Source: Symsagittifera roscoffensis (Eukaryota > Xenacoelomorpha > Acoela > Convolutidae). From it: 60,000 nucleotides of DNA. Shown here in pieces: positions 20,625 to 33,179 of this stretch. The translations under genes and the position numbers were made by a program. Each line of letters begins with the position of its first letter. The stretch's first letter is position 1. The stretch is from NCBI RefSeq assembly GCF_963678635.1, contig NC_087068.1, positions 46,703,785-46,763,784 on the forward strand. Direction: 5' to 3'. Below the pieces are notes generated by a model. The model searched no databases. It had not been told where the DNA came from and saw only the letters and a list, made by a program, of their open reading frames with translations.

Positions 20625-21020
20625 GCTGGGCGAATTTAGGGGGGGGGGGGGGGGGGGGGTGGAGATTCGACTTCCTGCCGACCCAAAGGTCCCACTCTGG
20701 TACTTTTTAAAAAATCCATTATAACCGACCCTAAAGTTTTGGTAAAGGCGCTTTTGGCGTAAATATGTACCATTTTTTAAGTGGGAACGCGCGCCAAAAA
20801 ACCCGATTTTTTTGTCAAAGTTTTCCAAAGTGCCCAAAAACAGCCTTTTCCACCTGTTTTTTCAAAAATTTGCCTTCGGCGCAAAAAGTTTGGCCAAAAC
20901 AGAGTCTTGTTTAGTGCTTTAGAAGAGAAATCAATTTGGTCAACCTAAAAAAATATCGTCAAAATTTTGAATTTTTTTTGAAAATCCGCCCCTCGAGAGA
21001 ATGTCCTAGATCTGCCCATG
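20625..21020. mobile_element. hAT-like MITE, inverted copy of the 1147-1480 element, with 21-bp G run
   Basis: The right end (AAAATCCGCCCCTCGAGAGA, then CCTAGATCTGCCCATG) is the reverse complement of the 1147 element's left end, and GGTCAACCTAAAA matches its internal GGTCGACC. The left end is GGGCGAATTTAGG followed by an uninterrupted G run (20639-20659). The copy is about 60 bp longer than the first. No clear target duplication was seen. Confidence 0.65.
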
Positions 21021-24000
21021 TCTGTTAGCAATTATTGTTAGCAAGGCTCGTGTTGCAAAATGTTCATTTTTCAACTAGGTTTACTTTTTAGCCTGTAAAT
21101 TTTTTTTTGATAGGCTGGCGCATGCAATTTTTTATTCAAATTTTTCAGTCAATTTACTTCAACTTTTGTAGAAAAAATAGTCAAATTTATATTTTGTGAA
21201 TTTTAAGAGGGCGGGGCGATAATTTACTTTTGCACTGCACTTGCGGCTAAACAGCGTTATCATACAAGATTATAGACTTTTTTCAAGTGAACAACTTGTC
21301 TTACAGGTTTAATAATTCTTTCCAATGCTTACTATATTTTAAATTCAAATTATCCGCCTCTTCTTCCGCACTGTTGGCTGAACAAAAACGGCTATGCACT
21401 GGACATCTTAAGTGTTCGAATCAGGCAAAGACCTGTTCTTTATACAAACTTAAAACTATTAATATTTGAAAATTTTTTGCCTGTCGTTTTTCTGCTTAGT
21501 TATCAAAGCGCGGGCTTCTTTGAGGTTTCAGAAACTCTGACTGCAAACTAAAAACAGTTGTTTGATGTAGTAATTGCACTTGGGAGAGCAATTATGTTGT
21601 AATTGGGAACTAGACTTTTTATCCCGTAAACAACTTTTCTTGCAAGTCTCTAAGAAGTTGGGAAGTTTTTTGATTAGTGAATTTTAGCACCTTTGAGACT
21701 CCTCCCAATGGCCTAAAGGTAATACGGCTGGGCTTCGAGTCCCGGATGGACCTTGTATTTTTCAGTAACTATGAAGTTGAAATTTTTTTCTGGGAAAAAT
21801 TGAATCGTCAGATGCTCGCGCGTCTTCTTATGTTTTGTCGATTTAGTTGCCACATCAAAGAGTTTTCCTGGTCTTTCAGCAAATTTCATCGTATATGCAA
21901 GTGTTTCTTATCTACTCTACTAAATCATTATAATTATTATCTCTGGCGTATGTTTTTTTTTGGTTTTGTTTTCTGTTTTTTTTTTCTCGCTCGAAAGCTT
22001 TATACGGCCTAAACGGTTTCAACCCATGTTTTATCGGCTTAGGTTTGTGTCGTTTCAAAGGCAAAAAATGATTTATTTTTGTTGAGATTTTTGCTTTTGA
22101 TAGATATATTGTGTTGCAAGATTTCAAAGTTTGAAACTTTAACTGCTCAAAGTTTTTTATGACAAGCTTTTTTATGGCATTTGTTTTGTTTATGGCTAAC
22201 TTTTTGTTGTCTTCATAATAGCGTAATTTTTAAAAGGAGCTCATTTAATTCCAAATTTATTTTATTTCCAAGTTCTCAAAACAAAGGATTTATACATTGC
22301 TATACAGGATCTATACATTGTATCGAAAATTTTTCTGCACCAAAGTTTTTTAAGACAAACCATCTTACCATCTCAAACTTCGTAACAGAACACATCGGAA
22401 AACCTTTTACCTATCTTATTTTCAGAAAATCCTATTTCCGATCTTAAAATATAGCCTGGGGACCAGATATCTAAGACCTATTTTCATACACGGGGGTCCA
22501 GCTCCACCCCCTTGCTCGCCTCCAACGTCTTCTCTACTACCTTATCATAACCTATTCACTATTCAATACATGGGAATGGAGACCGGATTTCAATTTCGAA
22601 TTTTAAGACATTGGGGTTCTCATGGGTAACCAAACAAATATCGAAGCCAAGCCGCATTTCAAAACTGAAGTTTTGATAATAACATGATTAAAACTTTTTG
22701 CGGACGGTTTCCAGCAGTTATTATATTTTATAGAAGATGCTTTTTTGTATGACCGATTTCATCCTGGAACAAAAGTGGCACGATTGTGAAATTTTTCATG
22801 CATGTAAATTTGAGCCCGATAATTCCTATGAACCATCTGATTTGTGAGTTTTCTGGAATGGGACTTTTGGAATAGATCTTCTACTATTAATTTGCTAATC
22901 GTTTTCAAAACACTGATAATTTTTTTTGTTTGCCTTGAGCACCCATCAGTTATGTTTTTGATCATCCAAAAGGTATATTTCCGGAGTAGAAGGCAAAACA
23001 ATTTGCTGCTTCAATCGCAAAAATGCAAGGTTGTGCGATTTGGAGACTTTCAACTGAATTTTTCATCTTCTACCCAACAAAGCTGCAATAGCATCTTGTC
23101 CACCCTATAAACAACTTAAAGCCAAAAAAAAAGTTGCCAATAAAACATAGCCAAAAGGTTTTTAAACAAACAAAAACAATCAGGTAAGATTATCTTCTGC
23201 CATAATTCTATACACATAAAAAAACATCTTGAACATATGCGGAGGGTAAAAAAAAAGAAAGCCAACAAAAAATGAAACCAAACTCTGAGCTCATGATCAA
23301 TTTCCTTCATTGAGCTCATGATCTATTTCAGTAAACACAACTAAAAGCAGTATCACATAACTTTTTATGATTTTTTTGAATAAAACCATACTGAAAAGAA
23401 ATTGCGACAAAAACTAATGATGAGCTACTTTACAAGGACGTAGAAACTGTGCCTTTGATAGATCTAAACAATCTAAGGGCGACGCATCAGCAGAGCCTGA
23501 GCAAAAAAAACAACACAAGTACCAAGAATCAGGAGACCATAAACAAGCAACTGGAAAGCTTCTCAACGGGTAGAGGTCTCAGTTGAATTTGAAGCTACAC
23601 TTTCAATTTTTGAACAATTTTAGAGACAATTTAAACGATCGAAAAGCTTTTGCGATTGTTTTTTTTAAAGTGTAAATTGACAAACACGAAGTTTCCAATC
23701 GCCTGCTATAATGTTTTCTCAAGCTATGAAGTATAATATGATTAAATAGGATTAGAGATTAAAAGGAACAGGATAGAGAGTATTTTATAAATAAAGAGTT
23801 TTAGATAGTATTTCTTGGATAGAGAGTTTCGCTTGTGCGGCCATCCAACTTTATTGATCCGACTTTCGCAAGGAAAGTAACGGCGGAATATTTGTGCTCG
23901 GGGTGGGTTTTTTTTTTCTTCAGACAAATTTCGACTTTTTAACTAGCCATTTTGACGGATTTTTTTATATCGTTCGAAAGGCATTGTTGTCCTGAGCTTA

Positions 24001-24384
24001 AATTTGAAAAGATATTTCACCTGTGATCGTTTTTCGTAAAGTTATGAGGATTTAAAAGTTGCCATTTTGACCAATTTGGGACAATTAACGCGCGGTATAA
24101 TTCGAGCTATTAACGCGTAAGCGGAGAGTTAATCCGTCTTAGAAATTGTTCCAAACTGGTTAAAAGAAGCTCATTTGCCATAATTGGTTTGTTACAAGGA
24201 GCGAAATCTATCCTTTTGTACTTTATATGGCGTGTAGGTGGATGATTTTCATTAAAAAAATTTCTTATTTTGAAAAAAAAAATTTTCTTTTGTTTTTTTT
24301 TTCATTTAATTTAGTGTTATTACTGCTCCATAAACGTTAAAAGGCAGCATTAAGATGGTGTGGTGTGAGAAGATAATTTTTATC
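21021..24384. other. About 3.4 kb of non-coding sequence
   Basis: Short open frames only, none with a recognisable domain. A B-box-like word (GGGCTTCGAGTCCCGG, 21728-21743) and a GC-rich patch at 22440-22650 resembling the Polinton ends are the only distinctive spots; both are listed as findings. 23400-24380 is AT-rich without features that I can support. Confidence 0.6.
21700..21745 (+). other. tRNA-like A/B-box remnant (possible SINE or tRNA pseudogene)
   Basis: ATGGCCTAAAGGTAATACGG resembles an A-box/D-arm and GGGCTTCGAGTCCCGG a B-box with a possible T-stem (CGGG/CCCG type pairing). The spacing is far too short for a full tRNA, and no anticodon arm or acceptor stem could be folded. A deleted tRNA or the head of a tRNA-derived SINE are both possible. 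Confidence 0.3.
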
Positions 24385-26437
24385 TTAGTTGTGACTATAC
24401 TGTGATCCACATGAGACAACTGTATCCCAAAACTGCATTTTTCGTAATTTTGTGTCTACAAAATATACGTTATTTTTTTGAATAGCATGGTATTCTCTAG
24501 TAGCATCTTTTTCCCTCAAATACGTATGTTGGTGAGACTTTCTCAGTGCATCTCCAATACCGAAAGATGTTTCCTGGATAAAATAATGGATAAAATTTGA
24601 GCGGATATCGGACAGTAGGTATCCTGTAGAGGGTATCTTTAGAACAGCTATTGCTACAGATTGTAAACTTCTGTTCATTTTAGTTCACATAAGTGATGTA
24701 ATGTTTTGATTTCGGATAGTTACTTTTCTTGAAAAACTCTTCTAATCGTGCAGTCAAGTTTCATATCGAGGTGAATGTCGTAGTGAATTGAGCCATATTG
24801 CGTGTGGATCATTAGTGAGTATTCCTGTAGTCATGCACTGTCATGATTTTCTTGTAGGAGTGGTTTGTTTTCATATCAAATCCTTTTTCGTGTTCAACTA
24901 GTATTTCTGAATACTGTGTATGGAAAATCGGTTTTGGATTTTAACTTGATATTTCTGTATCAGGGTTCATTTGAAAAAGGGTTAATTTGTTTTTTTTTCC
25001 TTGTATGTTTTATATAGATTTGGATTTGATCATTTTATGTCAAGGTGTAACTGATCAAAGTGACTTGATTCGAGAAAATACTTTTAGTTCAATTTGATCA
25101 TTATTGCAAAATTTTAAGCAATTGGAATGTGGTGCATGTGTCTTCAGGAAACTAAACACTGATTGTCTGTGTGTTAGCTTTGATGTCGCCATTTCCTTGA
25201 TTGTTTGTACAAGGTAAGCGGATTCGGAGTCCCTGATAGAGTGTAGTGTCATCTCATAAATCACGTGTTAGTTGTATTTTTTCTAGTCGGATTTTCCAAT
25301 CAAAAAACATTATTTCTTGATATCGTGAAATTTTTGTGGTTGCTTCACATCTTGAGGGGCAATCATTTCTGTATGAGATAGCCAGAATTTATTGTGTAAA
25401 TCCTAAGTTAAATTTCGGTGTGCACCGTGACAAAAAAAGCTTTCATCCAATTGTGTATGACCTTGAAGTTGTTCAAGTTGCGCTTGGTGTGCTTAGTCTC
25501 AAAAGACATAAAAGTTTATCAATATTTCACTTACATCTTTGTTTGTTATAATTTCTAGACGTTTTATTCATTTTTACAGTCTTCAGGATTAAGATCGAAT
25601 GGTTTCTCAAAATTTCTTTGGTAGTATGAATCATGATCGAGTCTGTTTTTTTCCGCTTGAGACTTGAGAACAAACAATGTATTTTCTTTTCAGAAAAGTT
25701 TTCTGTAATTTCTTAAACTGCGAAAGTCGTAGCCTGGGCTTTTGAATAAACTGTTGCAATTTTTTTTATTCTATTTCTTGTGGTTCTGAAAAGGATTGAG
25801 GAAGGTTATATATAAGTTTTTCTTCTGGTAAATCTATCGTTTTTATAAACTATTTCTGTGCATATAAATGGAGGGGGTAATGATTGAACAGATATTTCTG
25901 GTTGAGATAATGGCAACAATATTTTAGCTTAAGATCTGAGCTTTGTTGTGAAAGTATTTGAAAGTTATGTTCGTAAAAGTCTCTCTCAAAGTCGTGTCTG
26001 TACTGTAGTTTTTTGAATGACCAACTATGTAGGCGAATACTATCGAGGTGTTGTCCAAATAGGGTAGGTTGGGCTATAAATGAGTTTCAACCTAGGCGTA
26101 GGGGTTCACATGTGTTTTTTAATTCCTGATCTCTGTACTTCAAATGACTTGATGAGTAGATATTATATGATGGTTCGTCCTGTGGTTCGATTGAAGGTGC
26201 ATAATGGTGGGCTGATGTTAATGATTCTGACAAGGGTGCAAGTCTTTCTTCAAACTTATAAGGTTTTTCTTCGCAAGATATACGAGTAGACAATCCGGGT
26301 TGGTTTGATTGATTGTTTTAGGTGTTGACTGAGTCTTTTGGCTCGGTTCGTAGGTGTAGACTCTTTTATCGGAGTTGGGTTAGCAATTTTAATTTATGAA
26401 TTTTAAATTTTATTAACGGGTTGATTAAAAAGTGTGT

Positions 26438-27652
26438 TCTTGGTAATAATCTTCTGCAGAGATTGTTGTTAGAAATATTGCTAGTACAAATTCAATCATT
26501 GCCTTTTTATTATATTTGTGATAGTCAGGGTAAGTGAAGCTATTAAAATTCCAAAACTGATGAAAGTATCAAAAGTTCTTTTTTATTTAGCAAGTTTTGT
26601 ATTATTTAAAAGAAAAGGTTTTTATTTTTGTACCTGGTTGGGTAGTCAATAGTTTGGGAAAGAGAAAAGTAGACTTGAAATAGGTAACAAAAATTAAAAA
26701 TTGTGTAAAAAATTTTTAAAATGATTATTAGCAAGTAAAACGGGCAAATGTATATAACTTTTGAGAGGAAATTTTTCTGTAGGCTATGCGATCTTATGAA
26801 TTTTTCACTTCAGGCTTATTTCGTGTTTTTGTTCTGGTGGTTTTCGAGTATCTAATTGTACTCAAAATTCTTGGTTTTTGTATTGATTGATAGAAGGGTT
26901 GAAAAACTTCATGATATTTCTTTGAGTTGTCAATGATAAGTGTATTGCTTATTTTTGATCTGGAGGTGAATTAAAATTTTGACCTGGGGCTCTTTGAATT
27001 AAAGTTATAGTACGATTTCAATTTGGAATTATTTCAACTGATAATAGCAGCGGCAGTGAATAAAGATTGAGATGATTTCAAATGACGTGAGTGGTCGATT
27101 TTTCAAAGAATATTTCCGAGAAATAGTTTTGATGACAGATGACAGTTGGAGATAGGTAATTTGAAAAGTCAATTTTAGTTGTTTGTCTAATAATATGATG
27201 AAAATTAGCTTCTTGGAAGGGTTTGAAGAGTGTACTACTTACTCAGGAGGCTGTTGGAATTCTACTTTCTTCAATATTTTAGATTGGGGAAAAATATAAT
27301 TTTTTTCGTTTGAGTTTGGAATCGAGATGATTGGCATTGTTTTGATCTTTCCACTAGTTCAGATATTCTAATTTGCTCATATAATTTACGAGATGTTTTT
27401 GTTTGTCAGCGGGTCACAAGGAGATTTTTTCAATATGTTTTTTTTGTATTAATGGGGGACTTTGGTATTTTTTTTTTAATTCTGGAGTTTTTATTGTGTC
27501 GTGGTGTTTCAACAAAATGTAACCTTGTAAAAGAGTAGAAATGAGCGAGCTCGCGAAGAGCGTGTTTTTGGGGTAAATTGCAAAAAAAATTTTTCTTTGT
27601 TGTTTGATTTCCTTTTTGTCAATTAATTTGTATGTTACATCGGTGGGTTTTT
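26438..27652. repeat. Tandem duplication, unit a (1.2 kb, with internal deletion)
   Basis: Begins CTTGGTAATAATCTTCTGCA, as does unit b at 27652. 26441-26757 aligns with 27661-27968 and 26759-27650 with 28209-29100, at about 97 percent identity by eye. Relative to unit b it lacks about 240 bp (27969-28208). High identity indicates a recent event compared with the decay of the rest of the element. Confidence 0.85.
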
Positions 27653-27713
27653 CTTGGTAATAATCTTCTGCAGAGGTTGTTGTTAGAAATATTGCTAGTA
27701 CAAATTCAATCAT
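27414..27713 (-). CDS. Chimeric open frame across the duplication junction, with signal-peptide-like start
   Basis: A 99-codon frame on the - strand starting MIEFVLAIFLTTTSAEDYYQ, a hydrophobic segment followed by a polar, cleavable-looking sequence as in a signal peptide. The first 17 or so codons lie in unit b of the duplication and the rest in unit a, so the continuous frame was created by the duplication. In unit a the same start (about 26497) runs into different sequence with stops. It lies downstream of the gypsy integrase, where some elements carry an env-like third gene. That identity is speculative. Confidence 0.35.
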   Translation of the reverse strand: MIEFVLAIFLTTTSAEDYYQEKPTDVTYKLIDKKEIKQQRKIFFAIYPKNTLFASSLISTLLQGYILLKHHDTIKTPELKKKYQSPPLIQKKHIEKISL

Positions 27714-29102
27714 TGCCTTTTTATTATATTTGTGATAGTCAGGGTAAGTGAAGCTATTAAAACTCCAAAACTGACGAAAGTATCAAAAGTTCTTTTTTAT
27801 TTAGCAAGTTTTGTATTATTTAAAAAAAAGGTTTTTATTATTGTACCTGGTTGGGTAGTCAATGGTTTGGGAAAGAGAAAAGTAGACTTGAAATAGGTAA
27901 CAAAAATTAAAAATTGTGTAAAAAAATTTTATTTTAAAATGATTATTAGCAAGTAAAACGGGCAAATGTATTTAACGCTGTAAAATTGATAAAAATTTGA
28001 AAAGATTGATTTGAAAAAATTGTTTGATTGCGTCTAAAGTGAGCATTCGTTTTGCTTTCCGAACTGTTTTTTTTTAAGTTTTTTTTCAGAGTTATATCGA
28101 GTGGGGTCAAATGTCGTATTAATTTTTGACATGAGGTTTGGGTGAAGGGAAGTCTGGAGGTTTGGGTATAAGGTTATTCTTGTGTTTCTTCACGGGATGA
28201 TCACGAGTTTTTGAGAGGAAATTTTTCTGTAGGCTATGCGATCTTATGAATTTTTCACTTCAGGCTTATTTCGTGTTTTTGTTCTGGTGGTTTTCGAGTA
28301 TCTAATTGTACTCAAAATTCTTGGTTTTTGTATTGATTGATAGAAGGGTTGAAAAACTTTATGATATTTCTTTGAGTTGTCAATGATAAGTGTATTGCTT
28401 ATTTTTGATCTGGAGGTGAATTAAAATTTTGACCTGGGGCTCTTTGAATTAAAGTTATAGTACGAGTTCAATTTGGAATTATTTCAACTGATAATAGCAG
28501 CGGCAGTGAATAAAGATCGAGATGATTTCAAATGACGTGAGTGGTCAATTTTTCAAAGAATATTTCTGAGAAATAGTTTTGATGACAGATGACAGTTGGA
28601 GATAGGTAATTTGAAAAGTCAATTTTAGTTGTTTGTCTAATAATATGATGAAAATTAGCTTCTTGGAAGGATTTGAAGAGTGTACTACCTACTCAGGAGG
28701 CTGTTGGAATTCTACTTTCTTCAATATTTTAGATTGGGGAAAAATATAATTTTTTTCGTTTGAGTTTGGAATCGAGATGATTGGCATTGTTTTGATCTTT
28801 CCACTAGTTCAGATATTCTAATTTGCTCATATCATTTACGAGAGGTTTTTGTTTGTCAGCGGGTCACAAGGAGATTTTTTCAATATGTTTTTTTTGTATT
28901 AATGGGGGACTTTGGTATTTTTTTTTAATTCTGGAGTTTTTATTGTGTCGTGGTGTTTCAACAAAATGTAACCTTGTAAAAGAGTAGAAATGAGCGAGCT
29001 CGCGAAGAGCGTGTTTTTGGGGTAAATTGCTAAAAAGTTTTTTCTTTGTTGTTTGATTTCCTTTTTGTCAATTAATTTGTATGTTACATCGGTGGGTTTT
29101 TC
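27653..29102. repeat. Tandem duplication, unit b (1.45 kb)
   Basis: Full-length second copy of the 26438 unit, ending at GGTGGGTTTTTC (29093-29103), the same word that ends unit a at 27641-27652. It includes the 240-bp segment 27969-28208 absent from unit a. It starts just downstream (- strand sense) of the gypsy integrase. Confidence 0.85.
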
Positions 29103-29194
29103 TATGAGTTGCCATTGTATTTTTCCAAAAAAATTTAACTTTTCGAAGACGCCTCTTGTTCTGTAATGTGAAGTTTGATTTTTAAAAAATGTTC

Positions 29195-30100
29195 CTATTT
29201 AAGGACCTGAGGCGAGTGTGAAGCGTGTTTTTGTTTGGGATTGAATATGTTGACTTTGTAGTGAGTTCTTTGAAATCTTTTGATAAATTTCCTTGTGTTT
29301 TTTATGAAGGCTAATTTTAAATTTTGTGGGTAATGAAAATGATCTTCTTCATGAGTATGGAGTGGTAACAACGAGTCTTTGGTCGGATGGCAATGTCTTT
29401 TTGCATTTTTTGAGGAATTTGCGTGAACATGATTCGTTTGGGTGGTTTTTTGGTTAAAAACCATTTTATGAGGTGATAATCCAAATGTTGCTGTGATTTG
29501 AGAATTTGGAAATAACTTTACGTCTGTTGACCATTGAGTATGTTTTTTTATCATCTCCGTTACTTTTACATCGGAGTTATTCTTTTAATAAGCGATTCAT
29601 ACCTTCAACTAGTTCATTTTCCCATGGAACTAGTGAGTTTCTAGGTTTCTGTTTAATGTTATATAAATGACATAATGATATTATTTCATTATTTATAATT
29701 TCTGTTCGGTTGTCCGTAACAAGGACTTTGGGTAATCTAAACTTTCCTATCAATGTTCATAGAGCAATCTAATGTATATCAATAATAGGCATTACAAGAT
29801 GGTACAGGGTTTAGTGCTACATTACATGTATACTGGTTCAATGTGTGAATGCGTCTACAATGACCATTATGTATGCAATGCCTTCTGAGAATGGTGATAA
29901 GGGACCTTTTGTATCAATTGAAATCTGGTTGAAATACAAGCTTTTTCCTTTAAAGTCTTGTTTTTCTTCGGTTTGTTTTTGATGTGGGAAGATTTCATTT
30001 ACTTCACATGTAAGGCAGTCATTGCAAAATAGTTTGATCTATTTTTGTGCGTTTGGAAAACAAAATTTAGTGTGTAACTATTATATGTCATTTTTCTGAT
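29195..30100 (-). pseudogene. Ty3/gypsy integrase remnant
   Basis: - strand fragments: a core region with KVLVTDNRTEIINNEI (about 29745-29695; the family has DNGTEF at the second catalytic Asp) and LCHLYNIKQKPRNS, then VPWENELVEGMNR where the catalytic Glu of the D,D-35-E triad is expected. A 119-codon open piece follows (29554-29195) with QITATFGLSPHKMVFNQK, typical of the region after the catalytic core. Stops and shifts interrupt the frame. The role in an intact element is insertion of the cDNA; this copy is inactive. Confidence 0.8.
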
Positions 30101-30850
30101 TCATTATGTCCTTTGTATTTGAAAAATGTGATGTACGAAATGCCATCAAAATCTAAATTTAATGGTGGCAGGGTACTTTTGTCTCTGTATAAAGATATGC
30201 CAATAGATAAATGTTTTCGTTTATTGTGGTTTTAATAAACTATCGGAAATAACTGAGGAATGTTTTGTTTCCTAAAATAGTTTTATCGTCTTTCGCGCGT
30301 TGAGTTTTGTATTTATGCCAAAAACTTTTTGGCGTATTAAAATGTCAAGGATTTGATACTTCTTGAGTAAGTCAATCGTAGATCTGACTGTGCTTGGCAA
30401 GAAGATATTTTGGTTTTTTTGATTCGATAAAGGCATATGATCTATATTATTCAATTAATGGTACTGTACTGTTAAATTTTTTGTATCAGTTAATTCTTTT
30501 TTCTATTAGTGGAAATTAACAAAAATTAGTGGATATTCTATTAGTTTATTACGTTGTGGGTTTGTTCATGCAATTGTATTTTGGTATTTATTTTTATCCA
30601 TGCTGAATATGGAATAGGTTTAAACGTGTCTTTCCCTAGTTAATCAACTTCACAAGTGTTGTTTTGGCAATCTAATTAAAAATCGGAAGTAATCTTAAAT
30701 AATCGATTGTGTAGTATCAGAGTCAATTTTGACTGCATGTTAACATTCTAGTCGTGGTGATGTTTTGTCTTTAGCGTGGTAAGAATTTATGTTTGTTTTG
30801 GTATTTCCACAGTTGTTTTTCGTGTAATTAGTTCTGGTGATGTATTTCGA

Positions 30851-31165
30851 CTAAATATCTCTGGTGAAGCCAGATTTGTGCCTGCTGTCCAGAGTTTGTG
30901 CAAGTTGGGAAGTTATTTCTATTGGGAGGATTAGATTTTTGACAATGAACTCATGATCTGTAAAAATACTGCTCCTATATCTAAGGATTAACAATTCAAA
31001 TTCTCTTAATGTATATTTTATAGCTGTTTCTTCTCTCATAAGTGTAGAGAGTCTTAGTTCTTCTTGTGTGAAAAGTCTTGAATTTGATGATGTCAAAATC
31101 GTTTTGTTAGTGCCTTGTTGTGATTGTAAAGTGCTGCGTCGATTCCAAATCAAGAGCCGGAGCAC
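30851..31165 (-). pseudogene. Ty3/gypsy RNase H remnant
   Basis: A 104-codon open piece on the - strand containing EELRLSTLMREETAIKYTLR and IFTDHEFIVKNLI. These match the ELRLSTL.REF.AIIYAL and FTDHKPI words of gypsy RNase H, where the Asp of TDH is catalytic. It lies between the RT fragment and the integrase, as expected for the family. Flanking sequence has stops. Confidence 0.75.
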
Positions 31166-31199
31166 ATGGCATATAATGGCTGGTAAGGTTCGGGCATAG

Positions 31200-32270
31200 T
31201 GTTCGATATTTGTTCGGATTGAAGTTTCTTTCGTTTCTAGGGTCTATTACAATAGTTTTTTTTGTTGTAGTATGATATGAATTGGTCGAAAAAACAAATA
31301 AATTTTATAAACATATTTTTTGAAGAAATTTAACGTTCTACGGATTTCTTGCATTTTCTTTTTGTTAGATGGCAATTAAAAGTTTCAGATTGCATCTTTT
31401 CTTGATTTTAAGGTTGTTATTGTTTTTACTATAATGATATGTCCAAGAAAACTCACATGTGTAAGGAAAAAATGTTATTTATCTGGAGCTTTTTCCATGT
31501 TTTCTGTTAAAAAAGTTGGATGATATGTATCTTAAATTTTGAATAATTTATGTTTGTTGGTGATTGTATGAAAACATTCTTCTGGATAGGTGATAACGTT
31601 TTTAACTAAACTAAGGTGTTTATATATTGACTCATAAATGCAGAAAACTCTGCTGGTCCTATTGAGATCTCATAGAATAAACTAATAATTTCAAACTGTT
31701 GGTTTCCAATAACAAATTGTGTTAAACAGCTTGATTGTTCATTTAGTGACAATTAAGTATATGCACTAATCATCTCTGCTGCTGTTGGTTTTGTCTCTTT
31801 TTACTTTTGTGAATTTTACTTGTAATGGTTCTATTGGCCGATTGCATTTAGAGTCATCAATTGAGTTTAGATATCGTGCATCAAAACTATTTTATTGGAT
31901 TCACCTTTTGCGAGAATAAAGACTGGAATCAAAAATGTATTTTCCTTGGGTTTTTGTTCTTTTTGCCTGGTGAAAAAAAATTGTTTTTTGAAGAATATTT
32001 AAATGTCTAATTAAATTGTCGTGTAATTGTATTGAAACTTTACTTGCAGGTTGTTTTTTGAAAACTGTTTGGGAATAAAGAGGAAAATGCAATGTTGAAT
32101 GTATCTTTCCGATATCAAATTTTGGTGTTGCATATAGCATGGGACACTCCAATCAAAAATCTACTAATTAATCAAACTCTTGTTGATTTATTTAAAAGTA
32201 TTGGAAATTAAACTTTGTTAACAAAGGTTTTTGTTGATTTGTGTATTCTAAAACTTGATATATAGGTTTA
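31200..32270 (-). pseudogene. Ty3/gypsy reverse transcriptase remnant
   Basis: The 83-codon open piece 32152-31901 (TPKFDIGKIHSTLHFPL, SKVSIQLHDNLIRHLNIL) corresponds to the N-terminal fingers of gypsy RT, followed in other frames by DARYLN-like, SKCNRPIEP-like, QFVIGNQ-like and YEIS.GPAEFSAFM-like words (31900-31640). Several shifts and stops are present, and I did not find an intact YxDD. Confidence 0.7.
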
Positions 32271-32479
32271 AAATATGGAATTTTCTTAAAGTCATTTATC
32301 TTTTCTAGTTGGTGGAGTTTTTTGATATATGTTGTTCAAATTTGTTTGATTGCCAGGCATACGAGGAATTTTATTTATTTTGGTTGTTTGATCAATGCTA
32401 GGTTCGTTAAGTTTTGAATTAGGATAATCATTTTGGCAATGGTTAGAATCGGTTGGAATTTAATTTTCGTGTTCTATTT

Positions 32480-33164
32480 TTAACACAATAAAAACCAATT
32501 TTTTTTTTCATCATTTGTGCTTTCAAATTGTATATGACTTAGTTGAATTTCTAAAGTTTCCACCTTACCTATTCGTGGCTGATCTGGAGATGTTTCACTT
32601 GTAGTTTGGACTTGATTAATTTGTCGTTGTACATCTAAGGTTATGATTTTGTTTATCTGGTTACTGTGAAAAATTTCATCATGATTGAGAATACTTTCTT
32701 GATTTTTCTTGGTAGCTATTACTTCTAGGTCTAGAGTTTCCACGAGATTTTTTGTTAATTTTTTCATAATATGGTTTATTAGTTAAATAGTTGCGAACCT
32801 GTTATTTGAGTTCTTCCTATTACGGTTATTTGAAAAGTTTCTTTTGCGATTGTTAGAAGAATTTTTTGATCGATTCTTTGAGTAATAAGGGTTTGGAATG
32901 TTTTAAAATGATCGATTTCTATAATATTTAAATAATTACTTCTAAAAGAGCTGAATCTTGATTAACTGCTCCTGTAGTAATTACTCTGACTGTTTGATCG
33001 ACTACATCTGTTTTGTAAATGGTTTTATAAATTTCGTCTATCTGGGAATCCTCCACGAAAATTGTCGGAATATGTTGATTATGACCTGCTGTTACTATAA
33101 ATAGATGGGAGTGGTTTTCTTGAAATATTCTTACTTTGAATGTTTCTATTTGGTTAATTTTCAC
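32480..33164 (-). pseudogene. Gypsy gag-pol linker remnant
   Basis: Two - strand open pieces (33164-32928 and 32767-32480) between the gag zinc-knuckle region and RT. The sequence between them is Asn/Arg/Ser-rich (YSKNRSKNSSNNRKR-like), as in the basic tail of gag. A protease active site (DTG/DSG) was not found. Assigned by position only. Confidence 0.45.
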
Positions 33165-33179
33165 TATTTCATCATTTAT

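Noticed and set aside
23110-23180. AACATAGCC word resembling a reversed R1 end
   Set aside because: No CGTTCATT core or other R1 motif follows; chance match.
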